The notes below the pieces were generated by a model that was given only the letters and a program-made list of their open reading frames with translations, was not told the origin of the DNA and made no database searches. Below are positions 24,181 to 37,554 of a stretch of 64,000 nucleotides of DNA, one piece after another. Position 1 is the stretch's first letter. The number at the start of each line of letters is the position of its first letter. Source of the stretch: Anas platyrhynchos (Eukaryota > Chordata > Aves > Anseriformes > Anatidae). The stretch is taken from positions 2,976,001-3,040,000 of the forward strand of contig NC_092605.1 in NCBI RefSeq assembly GCF_047663525.1, in the 5' to 3' direction. The position numbers were made by a program, and so were the translations under genes.

Positions 24181-27100
24181 TCAAAGAGCAACTGTGAGGA
24201 GGAGAGAAAGGAAAAGAGAGAGGATTTTTCCAGCTCCCTTTTGCGAGGCAGAGAAATGAGACACGTCAGGAAATTAAAAGTCCGGGACCGACGGTTTACA
24301 GAGCTGGCCACCGACTTAAAGCGCTGCTCTTCTGGGATGGTTTCGGGCCCGTTTTCATTTTTATTGTAGGGGAAGTTTGCGGTGGGTATTTTTCAAGCGA
24401 ACAATGATGCTCCGCGGGCCGATCCTCGCTCTGTGACACATGGGTGTCCTCGGGGATTAAAGAGGATTTAGGGAAATTTCCTGTCGCTGCCCCTCGGAGC
24501 TGCTTTCCCCACACCCTGGTGTTGGAGCAGTGGGATCGGGTGTAGCTTGGTGGGGACATGCAAGGGGCAGCATCCGTTCATTCCCCACCCATAAGAGCAT
24601 GTGGAGCCCCTGCGAAGGAGCAAATTGGGGCATCGCACCCCTGCCCTGGTGGTTTTGTTTTGCTCCTCGCTGCAGCACCCACCGAAGGCAGGGCTTCTCC
24701 TCACAGCCTGGGACTGCCGATTCTCACACACTAGGCATGGGGATGAGATTGCAGTTTATTTACTCTACAGGCTCATATTAAATTTCTCCCTCCCCAAACC
24801 ACAATCCAGCCACTCTCCTCTTCAGGGACAGCAAGTTTTCCATTCTCAGGATCTAAGCGTTGGACTGAGCCCACGTTCCTGCTCAAGCCTCTTCCCTTTC
24901 TTGTGCCTGTATTAAATACGTTCAGAGTGCTGACAAGTGAGCAGCAATGGGAAGCGGGAGCAGATCCAGCCTGCCTCTGCCCAGCAAGGATGTAGATCCC
25001 TCTGCGTGCATATATTTGTCACATTCACCTTCCAGTTTTCAGTCAGGATAAATGCAAAAGAAAGAAAATACCGAGCCGCAGGAATAGTCTGCGTGTAGCT
25101 CTGTGTTTGGACATCACCTGCAAGAGATCTCAAGAGAGGAGGAGAACAACTGGCTCTTGCTAAAATAATGCTTTGCCCTCCTCTAGTGGTACTTTTGATC
25201 TCAGACTCTCCAAGGAATTACCAGCATTCATCCATCACCGTTCTGCCATCTCCTGCAGCCCTTGCACAGCTGAGGCACCGAAGGTCTGAGTGAGCACAGG
25301 ACACCCACTTCTACCAGCACCTCTTACTTTGGTGATGGAGATCTCGTCCCAGTCTTCAACAGATAGCTTTTTATGGTGAACGTGGTGTTGTTGAATAGAT
25401 TGCAAGTGTTGTATGCAAACTTATAGCTGCCACAGAGATATGCTGACATTTTTATCTGTCCCTTCTCAGCCTGGCCTTGGGTGGCTTCAGGCACACCAAA
25501 CGCAGCATTCTGCCTTTTCCTGCTGACTTTGCCAAGGCTCCCTTCCCCTTTCTGCCTTGCCCTTTCTGCCTTGGACACAGGCTGCCTGTCAACAGACCTA
25601 ATCACTAGAAAAGTTATTTGCCCAGGTTTTGAAATGCAAATGGTTTCAAAGGCACATCGGTGGCTAGTGTGGAGCTGAGAGAGACGAGCGTGCTCCCTGC
25701 CCAGGACCGACTCGGTCCCTTGGAGGCACAGCGAGAGGAGTTCTGCTGGTTGCAATTACCCAGCGCTATCATAGGAACAACGACATAAAATCAGATGGAG
25801 CAGTTGCTCCGCTTGTACCAAAGGCCTGGGAAAACACAAGTTGCCAGCAATTAGTCCAAAGAGGAGCAAGAGCTGGCTGTCAGCTGAGCATGTAGGTTCC
25901 GGGCTGGGACATGGGAGGTGCTGAGCGTGCGGGGACACAGGAGCTGTGCTCCTCATCCGTGCCCTGTGCTGGGCTCTCTGGGCACTATGGGCCTCATGTC
26001 CCCGTTAAAGCTGGGTTCCTGGGGTCCCACAGCTGCTATTTAGTGCTAGTCCTTTCCCAACAAGCCTCTCGAGCTGCCCTGCCCTCTTTGGGGACCTCTG
26101 CTGAGGTTGTGCTTTGCTCCGAGGGGTCAAAATATTCCTGATTCTGGTACTGGAAAAATCAAAGAGAACTGGGAACAGAAGTGATACCCTTACCTGGTAT
26201 GTGGCCAGGTTTGCTGTGCTTCCCACCCACCCTGCAAGCCACCGGTATGTCAGGCAGATCCTTGCAGCGCCCAAGCCCATGGGACAAGCCACGATCTTGC
26301 CAAAACAGCAAGTCACAAATACTAAAAGCGCAGTTAACGGTACTTATACTTAGAAGTCCTCTGGAAACCAAAGATAACACATGTTCCTGTAGGAAACGCA
26401 TGTTAGAGAAACAGCCTATGCTCCCTGAGGACTGTTCAACATCCATCTGTGGCCGTGCTGTCCAGTGGTGCACGTGTGGAAGAGCTGCTGGTGGGCTCGG
26501 CGAAACCTCATTCACAGCAGAGATCTCTGCAGGGCAGCGTCAGGCAGGTGCTGCAGCGGGGACCCTTGGTGCTGCCGCGCTGCTGCTTACGCTGGCTCCC
26601 GGTGTGTTGAGTGCCAGCGGTGCCTCGGGGCTTGGGAAGCCTCCACATCATCTTTCCAAATCTTGCATTTACACAGCACGTTTTTCCCGTGATACCGAAA
26701 GGCAAATCACAGCTCTCCAGAATTGCATCTGCAAGCAGCTCCCGTCCTGTGTCCAGGATGACCAAGGAAAACAAATGACATGAATAAATCATAAAATTTG
26801 CAGAACATGCATTTTGCCAGGGACAAAACAGATTCAGATCTAATGTTCTGTGCTCTGAGCTAAATTTAGAACTTGTGATTTTGGACAGGCTTCTCGTATT
26901 GCCAGGCAGGGTCTCAGGCCCTTCGCACAGATTGCAAACATCCTGCTTTCTTGGCTGTTTTCACGCCGGGCTCCGTACTCTGTTACCTTTCCAGGGAGAG
27001 TTCAGCTCTGGCCTTTCACACGGAAAGAGCCAAGCGCTTTGAGAATAATTAGAAACTGATAGTTTTACGTAATGCTACCAGATCGTCTGGCCTCTCTTTG

Positions 27101-30100
27101 AAGCAGAGGAGGAGAGGACTTCAGCTGAACAACTCCGGAGCTAGGCCAGCCAGAGCAGAGCCGGCCCCGCTCGCTTGTAGGATGGAAATGCAAATGCCTG
27201 CCCACAGGCTGCTGGCTCCCTGGGCCATTTGGGCTCCGAATCCTCTGCGTGCTAAGTTTCTGTGTTGCAATTACCAGCCTGGTTCCTAGAGGCTATAAAG
27301 CTGTCCTCGGGAGGCCGTGATGGATGGTGCTGTGCTGTTCGAGTGGCCTTTTCTAGGGGGTGGTGCTAGCTTGCCGGCGTGTTCCTTGAGGTGATCCTCT
27401 GCTGCTCCGTTGCTTCAGCGGGAGCCACAATTCCCCGCTGCTTTCACTTCCCAGTCCAACTGGTCGCTCCGAGGCTGCAGTTTGTGTTTTCAGTGCTGAT
27501 GGCCAAAGCAAAGAAATGGAGCTTTTTTCCTCAAAGCACAGGGTTCACCAGTGTGACTCAACCGAGGCTCCAGATGTAGCTCCAGATGGCCAGTTATAGA
27601 GAATACCACCTCTATTTGTTATTCTGAGCTGTTTGTACATGTTTTTGTACTTTATTTCTTCCTTCTGTTTATTCTGAAAGAGTTAAACTTTATCACTCCA
27701 TCAGTGTTGGCGAATTAGCTCTGTCATGTGGGATCGTTTCTCTTTCCTCTTAAACGACTTAGATGATTGACCAACAAAATACTTGACCCGAAATTTGCTT
27801 TTGGGTAACGTTCAAGGGTTTGAACTTCAGGCTTCATTACTGGAGAGCCTGAGAGCCTGCCTGCTGGTGGAGTCTGAGCTTTCCTACCACGCACCAACCC
27901 AATGCACCTTGCTCGTTATCCTGCTCACCCATTTGCAAATTCAGAGAAGTGTTTGCAGTACGTTTCCATCACGCCTTGCTCATCTCTCAAATGTATTTAA
28001 GGAGGTTGGGATCCACCTCACTTAGACTGAACCCACGTTTTAGCTGGAATTGGACATCTAAGGTCCCACTGTGATCAACAAACAGAGGTTGTACCCCAAG
28101 GGGAGAGTGCTTCAGTCCTCCTAGTGATGCCCAGGGGAGGTTTAAGGAAATGCCCAGGGGTCACATCCACTCTCCACTGGTTATAGGAGCTGCTCATGGG
28201 GCTGGCTGAGGCTGCACCCAACTCTCATGTGGCAAGATGGATTCTAGCTGCAGGCACACGTTTTCAGAGGTATTTATCTGCCTAAACAATCAGAAGACGC
28301 CTTGCAAGATTTACAGAAAAGTTCTTCAGTTCCACTGAAATAAATGGGATTTAGTTTAGATAAGGCAGACTTTTGGGAAACCTGATGTCTCACATATTTG
28401 TCTAAACACTTCAGAAGAATGTGTGCCTGAATGTTCTCTCAAAGTAAGGTCAGGTTTGGCTGACAGACATTTAATACGTTTGATCTTAACGTGACCTTCA
28501 GGAAATAACAAACAGTTATTTCAAAATAAATGCTTTTTTTTTCAGAAGGATTGAAAATAGAGCCTTTCCTGCTGCTGCTTTTTGATGCATTCCTTCCCAC
28601 CAAGGTCCTGACGACACCACCCTGCCTGGCATGGAACAGTACCTTCTCCTGATGGCAAGGGGAAGGTGGCATTGTCCAAGTCCAGTTATTCCTTGGGATG
28701 TGCAGGACTACACTAACTCTTCCGGTCCCCTTATAGACTCTCTCTATACCTTTCTTTTCTTAAAATACTAGGAAAAGGCACTGTCAGCCAGCTTTCATCA
28801 CGTCCCTCAACTGCTAAGCCTGGTCTCAGAGAGGAGACAACTTCATGCTCATAAAGTTCCAAAACAAAGAGAAAACAAGGAAACAAAAACCCCCTTGTGT
28901 GCTCAGGTCCAGACATCCCTTCTGGAGTGGTAATTTGTGGCTGTCTGGTCCCTTCAGTGTCGTGGCACTGATTTCCTCGCTCCTCCTGAGCTCCTGCCAT
29001 CTGTCCCCAGCCTGGAGAGGGTCTGCTCTGCTCGCTGAGCTGCTGGACCGCTCTTGGAGCTGCTGCTCCTTTCTTGGAAGGGGAATAAATCTTCAGCAAC
29101 CTGTCAAACCTGCGTGAAATTCCGACACGGTAAAACCCAACGCGGTCACTGGATGCGGCTACTCTTTCCTTCCTTTGTGGTCTTCGTGCCTGTGCTTCTG
29201 CTCATGAAAGCTGTGCTACGTGAGCAGGTGTGTGTGTCTGCATCCAGCTGTGCTCCCTCTGCAAGATGGCAGCTCGTCACATCTGGTTGTACTTGATTAT
29301 ACTGCCGAGAAATCACCTTGTTCTCATTTTGAAGCAGTGAGGATGGCAGAAGGTCCCTTTATTCGCAGTAATCAATTCGAGTTAGAGGGTCCTTTAAACT
29401 TGCAGACAAAAGACTAGCGAGATCCAGTAAGCTGGAGCTACCAAAGGTCAAAGCAGAAATAAGATGGAAAGCTTTTGTACAGAGCATAATTAATCATCCC
29501 AACATCCTTTTCAGATGTATGGCAGATTTTCTATCACTTAGAGCCTTTAAATGATGACTGAATATTTCTCAAAGTTAGATTTAAGATGAGCAACAAGTTA
29601 CTGGGCAAGGCGCAGGAGTCATTGCAAGAAATTCATCGCCAGCTCCAGGGAAGCCCAGCACAGAGGCCCTATACTGGATATTTTGGTAGCATCGCTGCCT
29701 GCTGTGGGATCCCACTACTACTGAGTGAAATGTGCTGTCTCTCCTCAGCGAGGAGGCTCAGAGCATGCAGGTCCTGGTGCAGGAGCGCACAGCCCATGTG
29801 CTGTACTGCAAATCCTCTCCAGGCTTCCAGCCACAACCGTCCGAGGCTCCTGCATTACCTCTGAGGAGCGGTGCCTTTCTCCCCAGCACCCTTTTTCTGG
29901 TCCCAGACTTCATCCCAGGAGACCATATCTCTTCCTACCCACACACCACAGGAGAGCAAATAGCTCTTTCTCCCCACAGTGGGATGTAGTTGAACTCAAA
30001 GATGGAGCTGACGTCGTTTTACTTTATCAGATCTGTGCATGATGTGTGCATTTGGCTAAGAAGCATTTCTTTAGGAAGTTGCTTTAAGCTGATGTTCAAA

Positions 30101-30480
30101 GTTATGGGGTGCTGGAGATCCAGACCCAAACTCCTGTGTGGTCAGCCCTGAGCCCAGCATCGCTCCCTCAAGATCCAGCTGAGCTCCTGAACTACCAGTC
30201 ATCCATTAAATAGGTGCCTCTGAGGGCCTCGGGTGGGAAATACAAGACCAAGTGGTGCAAAAAGAAATGAAATTTTGGCCTTGGAGCACCCCAAGCACAG
30301 ACGGAGTAGCCTGGTGATTGAGACTGAAGGAAGAAAAGGCGATGTGGGGATGGGAGCGAGGTGGAGTGGGAGCCGTGTGCTGCTGTTTCCAACATGGACA
30401 TGTGGCTTGGGCCAGCTGCCGTGCCAAGCTCCCTCTGGAGAACAACAGGTTTGGGCTTTTTTCCTTCCCTAGCTTCTTGC
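24181..30480. other. Non-coding unique sequence
   Basis: A mixed-composition stretch without a recognisable gene. The longest frame is 200 codons (26181-26783, plus), in GC-rich DNA overlapped by minus-strand frames, with no domain. Octamers occur at 25634-25641 and 27188-27195. A 14-base tandem duplication lies at 25546-25573. No transposon is recognised. Confidence 0.6.
25546..25573 (+). repeat. Two-copy 14-bp tandem repeat
   Basis: CCCTTTCTGCCTTG occurs twice in perfect tandem (25546-25559, 25560-25573). Confidence 0.88.
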
Positions 30481-30489
30481 AAAAGAAAG

Positions 30490-30813
30490 AAAAAAAAAAA
30501 AAAAAGCTGGAACATCCTCACTGGAAAAACAGATGCAGCCTCTTGGAGCCCAGCTTTCTCTGGTAAATAAACTTCAAGATGAAATCAAACCAAACAAAGC
30601 TGCTAACTAACCCAGCCCTGCTGCTAAAGTGTTTTGCTGGGTTTTCAAATGTCTTTGTGATGATTCTGTTCTTCCCCTGTTCTCCCAGCGCCATGTCGAA
30701 GCGTTACATGACTTGAAAGCCCGAAAGTCATGGAAGGGGGTAGGGGGAGGAGGAAAACACAAAGCAAGTCGTACAGACGGCGATCGGGGGGAGAGAGTTT
30801 TTTTTTTTTTTTT
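30490..30813. other. Homopolymer-rich stretch
   Basis: A 16-base poly-A run (30490-30505) and a 16-base poly-T run (30798-30813) bracket about 290 bases of unique sequence. The intervening segment shows no gene-derived similarity that I can recognise, so a retroposed insertion is not supported. Confidence 0.6.
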
Positions 30814-30829
30814 CACAAGCCCCAGTAAC

Positions 30830-30985
30830 CACATGAAAGCTCTTTAAAAAATAACAAAACCGTCATCTCCATAGCAGTTCTGGTAGCGCAGGTAGTAAAG
30901 GCTGGTATTAATTACCCGATCGAGCTTATTGCTGCAGGTGGAAGCTCGTCAGAAGCTAAATACTTGGGTGGCCAGGCACACGGCT
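30830..30985. promoter_or_regulatory. Candidate small conserved element
   Basis: Unique sequence including GGTATTAATTACC, which is nearly palindromic around a TTAATTA homeodomain core. It has no open frame and sits just upstream of a CpG-rich patch. A regulatory role is inference from motif content only. Confidence 0.22.
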
Positions 30986-31009
30986 TTCCATAAAGCTAAT
31001 GGGACACCT

Positions 31010-31260
31010 CGCCAACCCCAGCCTCCTCCCCAGCGCCCCGGGAGGGGACGGAGAGCAGGCTTCCAGAGGACACTGCGCTGAGAAATCTCCCCCCGGAGCC
31101 TGGTCTGGTTTTCCAGAGCCACCTGGATCCAGCTGCGTGCAGCCGCGCGTGCCGGCGTGCAAAGCAAACCTGTTGGAAGAAGAAGCGCTCGGGTGCCACG
31201 AACAGCAGCCGCTCGGAAGCCGGCACGGTGGGTGCCCCAATTAACAGCGCCACGCCGATT
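31010..31260. other. CpG-rich patch
   Basis: About 250 GC-rich bases have roughly twenty CpG by eye. A 198-codon minus-strand frame (30996-31592) spans the patch but lacks any recognisable domain. This could be an orphan CpG island or a GC patch typical of birds. No TATA or other start signal was found. Confidence 0.35.
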
Positions 31261-31919
31261 GCTGTGGCTCGTGAGTTCATTACAAAAGACAGACAGACAT
31301 CCGCAGGGGTCTTAAAATAATGACTGCTTTTATCCGGTGATTGGCAGAGGTGGGGTGACAAGGATGCGCTGCTTAGCATAAACTGGCTTTTTCTTCTCTT
31401 TTTTATTCGGATACCAACAGAAAATGTAACGTGGGCAAACAGCAGCTCCGGGGAGGGGTGGCAGGGCTGCAGCAACCTTGGCTTTGCTCTCCTTGGGTCA
31501 GTTTGGGTCTTCCCAAAGGGCTCAGCCTCGGGCTCCAGAAGGTTTGCCCTCCACAGAGCTCTTTGTGCTTTCTGAGGCCTCCTTTTCCTCACCAGGGTCA
31601 GTTTGTCCCCTCTTCCCAGGGCTGTGCGGCCCTGCCATCGCTGGCCTCCCTCCTACAGAGCGACTTCCCTTCACTTTCAGCTTCTTTGGTCTCTCTGGCT
31701 TAGGAACAGCCTGAGACCTCTAAGGAGATAACAGCTTCAGGGCTGTCCCCCATTCTGATCAATCACCAGGGTGTCCATGTGCTAAGGTTTGTGCCCACTC
31801 AGGTTTTTCGTGAGTCTTCTGAGATTCCCAAGGCCTTACTGTAATTTATTTTGCTTAAACTAGGCCCAGCAATAGAAAATAAGAAGAGTTTATTACTTCT
31901 ATAATTATACTCTGGCCTT

Positions 31920-32125
31920 TTAAAGTACTTTTCAGCTGGGGACTTCAAAGCCATTTGCAAAGTTTCATGGACTGAGTCTCAGCATGAAGAAGCGCCACCT
32001 TATTTTTCAGGTCAGAAAAGTAAAGTGTTTTCCCCAAATATATGAGGAGCTGAGCTGGGATTAGACCCCGGACCCCCAGCTCACAATCCCTTCCTTTAAC
32101 TGCTAGCTCAGCAGCGCTCATTCTG
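31920..32125 (-). mobile_element. Near full-length MIR/CORE-SINE fossil
   Basis: Read on the minus strand, this matches the amniote MIR layout from end to end. Positions near 32065-32120 match the tRNA-related head (complement of GCTGGGATTAGACCCCGGAC and then TTTAACTGCTAGCTCAGCAG). Positions near 32000-32050 match the central conserved region. Positions near 31922-31965 match the 3' tail (AAAGTACTTTTCAGC then CTTCAAAGCCATTTGCAAAG). It is the best-preserved repeat in the window. The family is ancient and inactive. Confidence 0.8.
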
Positions 32126-33480
32126 GCATGGGAAAAGCAATTGGGAATAAGAAGCTATTACTGGGGCAGGCAGTCTATAGGGGATAGAGTTACATTTTTT
32201 ACAATCAAGTATTCTTTAGGACCGGGTTGTGATTTGAGATGAACTCAAGCTGCAACATTCAGAGGCGCTGCTAGGATTGAACACTGAAAACCCCAGAGCG
32301 CAGAGGCATTCGAGTCGGAGGTTTGGGACCTATTACCGTGGATGATGTCCACTGCAGGGTCTGCAGCACTTATCTCTCGCCCTCAATGCTTCAGGAGAAG
32401 AGACGGAAGGGTTTTCTGTGCCGTGTCGTTACGATTCCCCTCTTCCTATTGCCCAGCTCAAAGTTATTTGTGGAACTAATAGAAGGGGCAAGACTTTCCT
32501 CTTGAGATGCTTTCCTTCTCTGCCTCCTGTTACATAGCTGCGCGTTTGGAATGTGTGTCAAAATTGAAAAAACTGGATGCTGATTGTATTTCCTTTGCTC
32601 TTTCATTTGGGGATTGCTGGCTATTTGCAAACTGAACTCAAATGGAAGGCCACAGGAGTTTAAACCCGATTGAAGCGATGCAGGAGAAGATGAAATGCCG
32701 TTCTCCAGAAGCTCTCAGGCTCCCTGTTAATCTGTGCTGACACCGCTTGAGCATCGGGGTTAAGAGACAATAAAGAACGTGGGGCAACTGGGATCGAGAC
32801 AAAAAAGTGAATTAGTGAATTAATGAAGAAAGATCTTGAGAAAAACGTCTTTGATACCTAAAAATAACCAATGGTGTGTATTAGTCTAAAGCATATTTTC
32901 AATGCAGGGATAAGTGCACGCAGCAGGGAGGAAAATACAAGAGGGAAGCTGTAGTAGAGAGTGTAGAGGGTGAATTTAACTGACAATAGATCACTAGAGC
33001 CTGTGGTATCGCGTTTAGAGGGTTAAAAGGCTAAACATCTTTGTATTTAATGGAAGATGCTCCTAGAATTCTCAAAAAGAAAAGATGGAGAGAAAATCTG
33101 CTGTCGGGGAACTTGAAAGAGATGCACTTTTGCGCCTAGAGTCTGGAAAGCTGGAAATGTGTTCAATGGGGAGACCCAACGGGCACATTTCTTTTCGGAA
33201 CAACCTCGGTCCTGGGGGATTTTCCATCAGCGAGGCTGCTCCCAGGTGTGCCTTTCGTCCTGCTCCATGTTGGGGTGGCTCCAGCATTAATTTATCTGCA
33301 GGTTATGATGAGAGGAGGAGTGTTCAGGGCCTTGAGAAGAGCAATGCTTGCTACCATTTTGCCAAAAATTGCTCATGGGTTGTAAGCAGACTGGGGCTTA
33401 CAAGGGCCAGAATCAAACCGAATGATTATGGCTCAGAAAACTACTATAATTTATATAATTTTCTCTTGGAAGACATACTC
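32126..33480. other. Non-coding unique sequence
   Basis: No recognisable gene. A 134-codon forward frame (33085-33489) begins at an ATG in unremarkable context and encodes no known domain. Flanking DNA is AT-rich, and it is more likely non-coding. Confidence 0.6.
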
Positions 33481-33960
33481 CGTAGGTAACCTGCCTTCTC
33501 TATAACCAATAAATAGCATTCTTGGAGAACAAAGATCTGAGGATGCTTTATAGAAGGGAGAAACACGAACAAAGCTGTACCATACGTTAAAATCAGCAAA
33601 ACTGCTTAAGGCAATCCAATTGCATTTTTTTATTAGTATTGTGTTGTGATGCTAAACAGAAAATGACAACTGTGAATAAGATAAAGGTCTGCATTGTGCA
33701 TGAAAAATTTAAATTGTTACTTTAAGGAGAGAGATTTTTTTTTTTAAATCCCATAAAACATTTATAATAACATTTTACAAAATTAAGAAGGGGAGAATTG
33801 GCTTGAAGTCTTCTAAACCCATTAAATTTGCATGCTGTTGTTCAAAGCAATGGTTAAAAAAGCAAGAAGAGGAAAAGGTCTAGGAGGCACGAGTATGTGT
33901 ATTTGAATACATATTTGACAATTTTATCTGAGAATCAGAAATCTGGTACTTGGAGCGGTT
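33480..33960. promoter_or_regulatory. AT-rich candidate element
   Basis: About 480 AT-rich bases have no open frame and include an octamer at 33826-33833 and long T-rich and A-rich words. It is a candidate conserved element by composition only. Confidence 0.22.
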
Positions 33961-34239
33961 TAGAGCTGAGCAGAAGTTTTGCCTGTGGGTTAGGCTGAGA
34001 ATTTCTTAGCAGTGAAGTGGAGCCACACTACAGAGGGGAGAAGATTTTTGTCCCCAGGAGATGCTGGATCCAGCCCAACTCAGGGACAAGGCTCTGGGGG
34101 CACCCACCTGCCCAGGGACCCCATGAGCACATCCCCATCCTCCTCCCCTGGCTTCTCGAGGAGCCTTCCCATTGCTCCGAAGGCACTCAGCTCCTGCTCC
34201 CGGCAGGAACAGCGATTTGTTCCATTTTCGAGCAAAATT

Positions 34240-34405
34240 AATCGTGGCAAAGGAACGAATGGGAGAGCTTCAAGCGAGCGGGTGACTCTGCCCGGAGAAG
34301 CTGGCGTTTGGCAGACAAACACGAGCAGCAACATCGCCGCGTGTCGTGCTCGGCTCGGAGAGACTGGTGAAATCCCGACGCGGGTCGGCGGAGCGGTGGG
34401 AAACC
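34240..34405. other. Dense CpG cluster
   Basis: About nineteen CpG occur in about 165 bases, the densest cluster I noticed. It abuts an AT-rich block starting near 34420. A 173-codon frame (34012-34533) spans both but changes abruptly from Ser/Arg-rich to Ile/Phe-rich at the composition boundary, which argues against a real protein. It may be an orphan CpG island. Confidence 0.45.
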
Positions 34406-34419
34406 CACTCACTGCGTTT

Positions 34420-34830
34420 TGTTGGTTAATAATTACATTTTTCATATTTTATTTATTTCCTCAAAAGAAACAAGTAATTATTACACAATCCTTTCCCCAT
34501 ACCACTTTGGAAGATTTATCAATTATAATCTAGGAGAACGGCCCCATGTTAGACTTCAAATGTGTCTCATTAAAGATATTTTTTAGGAAGAGTGGTGGAA
34601 AAACAAAGAACTGCTGTGCTGTTGTCTTTTACTTCTCTTTAATGTCGGGTTCAGAAGTAATGATGTTGGGAACAATCATTCTTCAAACCTCTGTTTCCTT
34701 GTGTTTACTCATTAAACACGAGAACCAGGTGCTCTCATGGGGAAATGCTCATTCTAACATTGGCTTTAGAAATCAAAAGTCTCTTCTCTTTCGCTAACAA
34801 GCACTGCTTTGCAGGGAAGGGACCGGGAAA
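34420..34830. promoter_or_regulatory. AT-rich candidate element beside CpG cluster
   Basis: Contains GTTAATAATTACATTT and CAAGTAATTATTAC, two TAATTA-type homeodomain clusters within about 60 bases, with no long frame. Its position directly next to the CpG-dense patch resembles an enhancer or promoter arrangement seen at developmental genes. No direct evidence of function. Confidence 0.28.
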
Positions 34831-37550
34831 AAAGCAAGCAGGACCTGCTTAAAAAAAAAATATGTTAGTACCTAGCCCTGCAATCTTAGCTTGTAGAAAT
34901 CGTCCTGGTTTTAGAGAGGTATCGGTGGGAGGCGTGTGATTACGGGGTGTTTGTGCTGCCTAAGAGTCGGTCTCGGTGTGCTGAGCTCCCTGTGTTGCAG
35001 TGAGTGTGGGGCTCAGTAGCACCTCAGGAGCAATTTGGTGACCTGAATGCAGGCATCCTGTGCTGCTTTGGGCTCCCCAATCCAGGAGGTCAGGGCAGGT
35101 GCTGCCTGAAACCTGCAGCTGCACACCCGTGCTGCAGCACACCCGTAATTCCCATGCGATGCGCTGCCCACAGGTGATGGGCAGGCACCAGGAGGCGAAA
35201 GGTGGAAGAGCTGTTGCATCTCGGAGAGGTTCACCCAGTTTTCTTGAAGTTTTTGTAAGCAGAAATTAGCAGCCTGGGGTCCAGGTCTGAGCTGCCTTGG
35301 CTCCAAAAGTTGCTCTGGTATCGGTGCCCGGAATATTCTTAATTTCGTACCAGTATTTGCTATGCAACATCCTTGCCTCCCATGGCAAAGAGGGATCAGG
35401 AGAACTCGGGATGAATATTTCTCCCACTAGTTTTTGATACTGGTTTGATGAGCATGGTGAAACGGAGCTTATCTGTTGTGTGGATGGAGGTAGGAAGAGG
35501 CTTTCCCTTTGGGTGGATGCTCAGGAGCTGCAGTTAATGCATATGCAGCAGGAGGCAGGGTGCAGAGGGCTGTGCTGCGGTGACCTTTCAGCATAGGAAG
35601 GGCCTTGAGCGTTTTGGCAGAGTGCTGAAAGCTTTCATATTCCCATGAATGGGTTGAAATTTTGAACAAAAAGTAGAATTCTTTCTCGAGGAGTAGAAAA
35701 CTCTTGTTTCTCTGGGAAGTGCTTCTTTTTTTCTTCTTCTTCTTTTTTTTTTTTTTTTTTTGAAAGATTTCAACACATGCTAATTTTAGCACCACTTTGG
35801 TGAAGCTCAGGACTTTTGTGCCGATTTAAACCGGTGGCTCCCCCCGCTGCATGCGACAGCAGAGGCAGACGCAGCCCGTTCAGGTATCGATATCCACCAG
35901 TAGGGGTTCAAACCACAAAATGGGCTTAACTGGGGTTTTCTCAGTGCCTTGCTTCAGGGCTGCTCCCGCTCCCGGCCCTGCTGCCTGCTGTAGGCTCGGG
36001 GTGCCTTTGAGCAATCCCATTGATGCAGAACCTGAAGATCTGTGTTAAAAGCTGTGAATGCTGCTCTCCCGTTTCCAGCCCACCTTCCCAGAGCCAGTCG
36101 CTTAAACTTTTTACTTGTCCTGCAGGAAAGCCTGTTAGTGGGAAGATATCAAGGGGAAGCTGTATAGATCTGATTGGCAAGCTGTGTTCTTAGTTCTTGG
36201 TGCTTTTTTGAGTCGTCGTCTTTTCCCCAGCAGTGCCTTTTAATTCTGGTTTTATAGCTGACCTTGTTACTGTTGTTAGTACAGTTTTTTTTCCTTTCCC
36301 TTTTTTTCGGCGTAGCACTTCTGTAAATGTTTTTGTTCTTTGTTCTAGTTCACTGTCCCTTTGAGGTTCCTTCTGATGTCTAGTCAGTGGCGTGTTTTTG
36401 ATAAATTCTTCCCTAGCTGGTGCATCTTCTCTCCAGGTATCAAAAATCAGGGCAATGGTTATTGAAGGGACGCTCATTAGAGTGATACATGATTTCGCTG
36501 CTGCTGCCGCCACCGAGAGGAGTGGGTGCCTCCGAGTCAACAAATGGGCAGCGTTTAAACAAAGGAGCAGGAGACCTGCCCTGGAGGACCCACCGGGTGC
36601 ACCGCCACCGAGCACGGGCCCTTTGTGCACGGGGCTTTGACGGGGGAAGCAGGGGCTGCACCCCCAGCCCTCTGCCACCCGCTCCCATGCTGCCATCAAG
36701 GGGCCACAGCAGTCTCCTGGGGGGTCTGGTACAGCACAGCTGGGCTCAGGGGTTTAAGGTGATGGTAAAAATGGGAAGCTGGGCAGAATGAGCTCTGCTT
36801 GGTACCCGTCTGTTGCTTACAACCTCCTCTTGCAGGGTGCGTGAAGAGGCTGTGAGATGGGCACGAGGCTGCCTGGCAAGGCTGGGGAGCTCCTCGAGTC
36901 CTGCTGGTGCTCCAAACACGCTGTCTGCACCAAGCCCTTGGACCAGGCTTGGCTGAACCAAAAAAATCTGGAGCAGAACCCAAGTCACAGGCAGGTCAAA
37001 ATGCTTTCTTCATGCGTGGAGGGTTCAGGGTGACGCCGTCTCCCTGGGAACCCCTCAATCTATCCATCTCCAGGCATTAGGGAAGTGCACGGGGTATTTC
37101 TGAACCCAACAAAAAACTTGTTGTGTCTTTGTGGCCAGGGAGCACAGCAGGGAGGAGGACCAGCAGCTCCAGGTTCTTTGTAGCAGCCAAAATAGACTCG
37201 GGGAATCTGGGGATCCTCATAAAAGGGAAACCGGCAGTCCCACCTCTGTACTTTCCCAGCATAGACCTTTTGTCTTGGATTATTCAGGAACCTTTCTTGT
37301 GTTATGCATGGTAAATAGGCTTTCCTTGAGTCTCTCTTATGTTAGAGGTTTAACAACGCAAAGGGCTTTGTTCTGGTTACAGGCATTGCAAAGAACATCT
37401 CCAAGGTTTGTTTACACCAAAGGGCAATGGCCTAATAATCCTCGGTGCATCATGCAAGGGCTTGCAACAGGAAAGGTAACGTCTAATGACCTTGATTGCT
37501 TAAATGCCTTCCAAACTCCTCCTCAAACACTAGAGGGTGAAGCTCTACAA
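34831..37550. other. Non-coding unique sequence
   Basis: No gene recognised. Frames of 169 codons (36190-36699, minus) and 142 codons (37131-37559, plus) lack domains and splice context. A T-rich tract (about 35721-35761) is a simple repeat. Confidence 0.6.
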
Positions 37551-37554
37551 TTCC

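Noticed and set aside
25255..25310. GCTGAGGCACCGAAGGTCTGAG as a minus-strand MIR piece
   Set aside because: Resembles the MIR central region for about 25 bases only. The flanks do not extend the match.
26181..26783. 200-codon forward frame
   Set aside because: Overlapped by minus-strand frames. No domain, and amino-acid usage is typical of non-coding translation.
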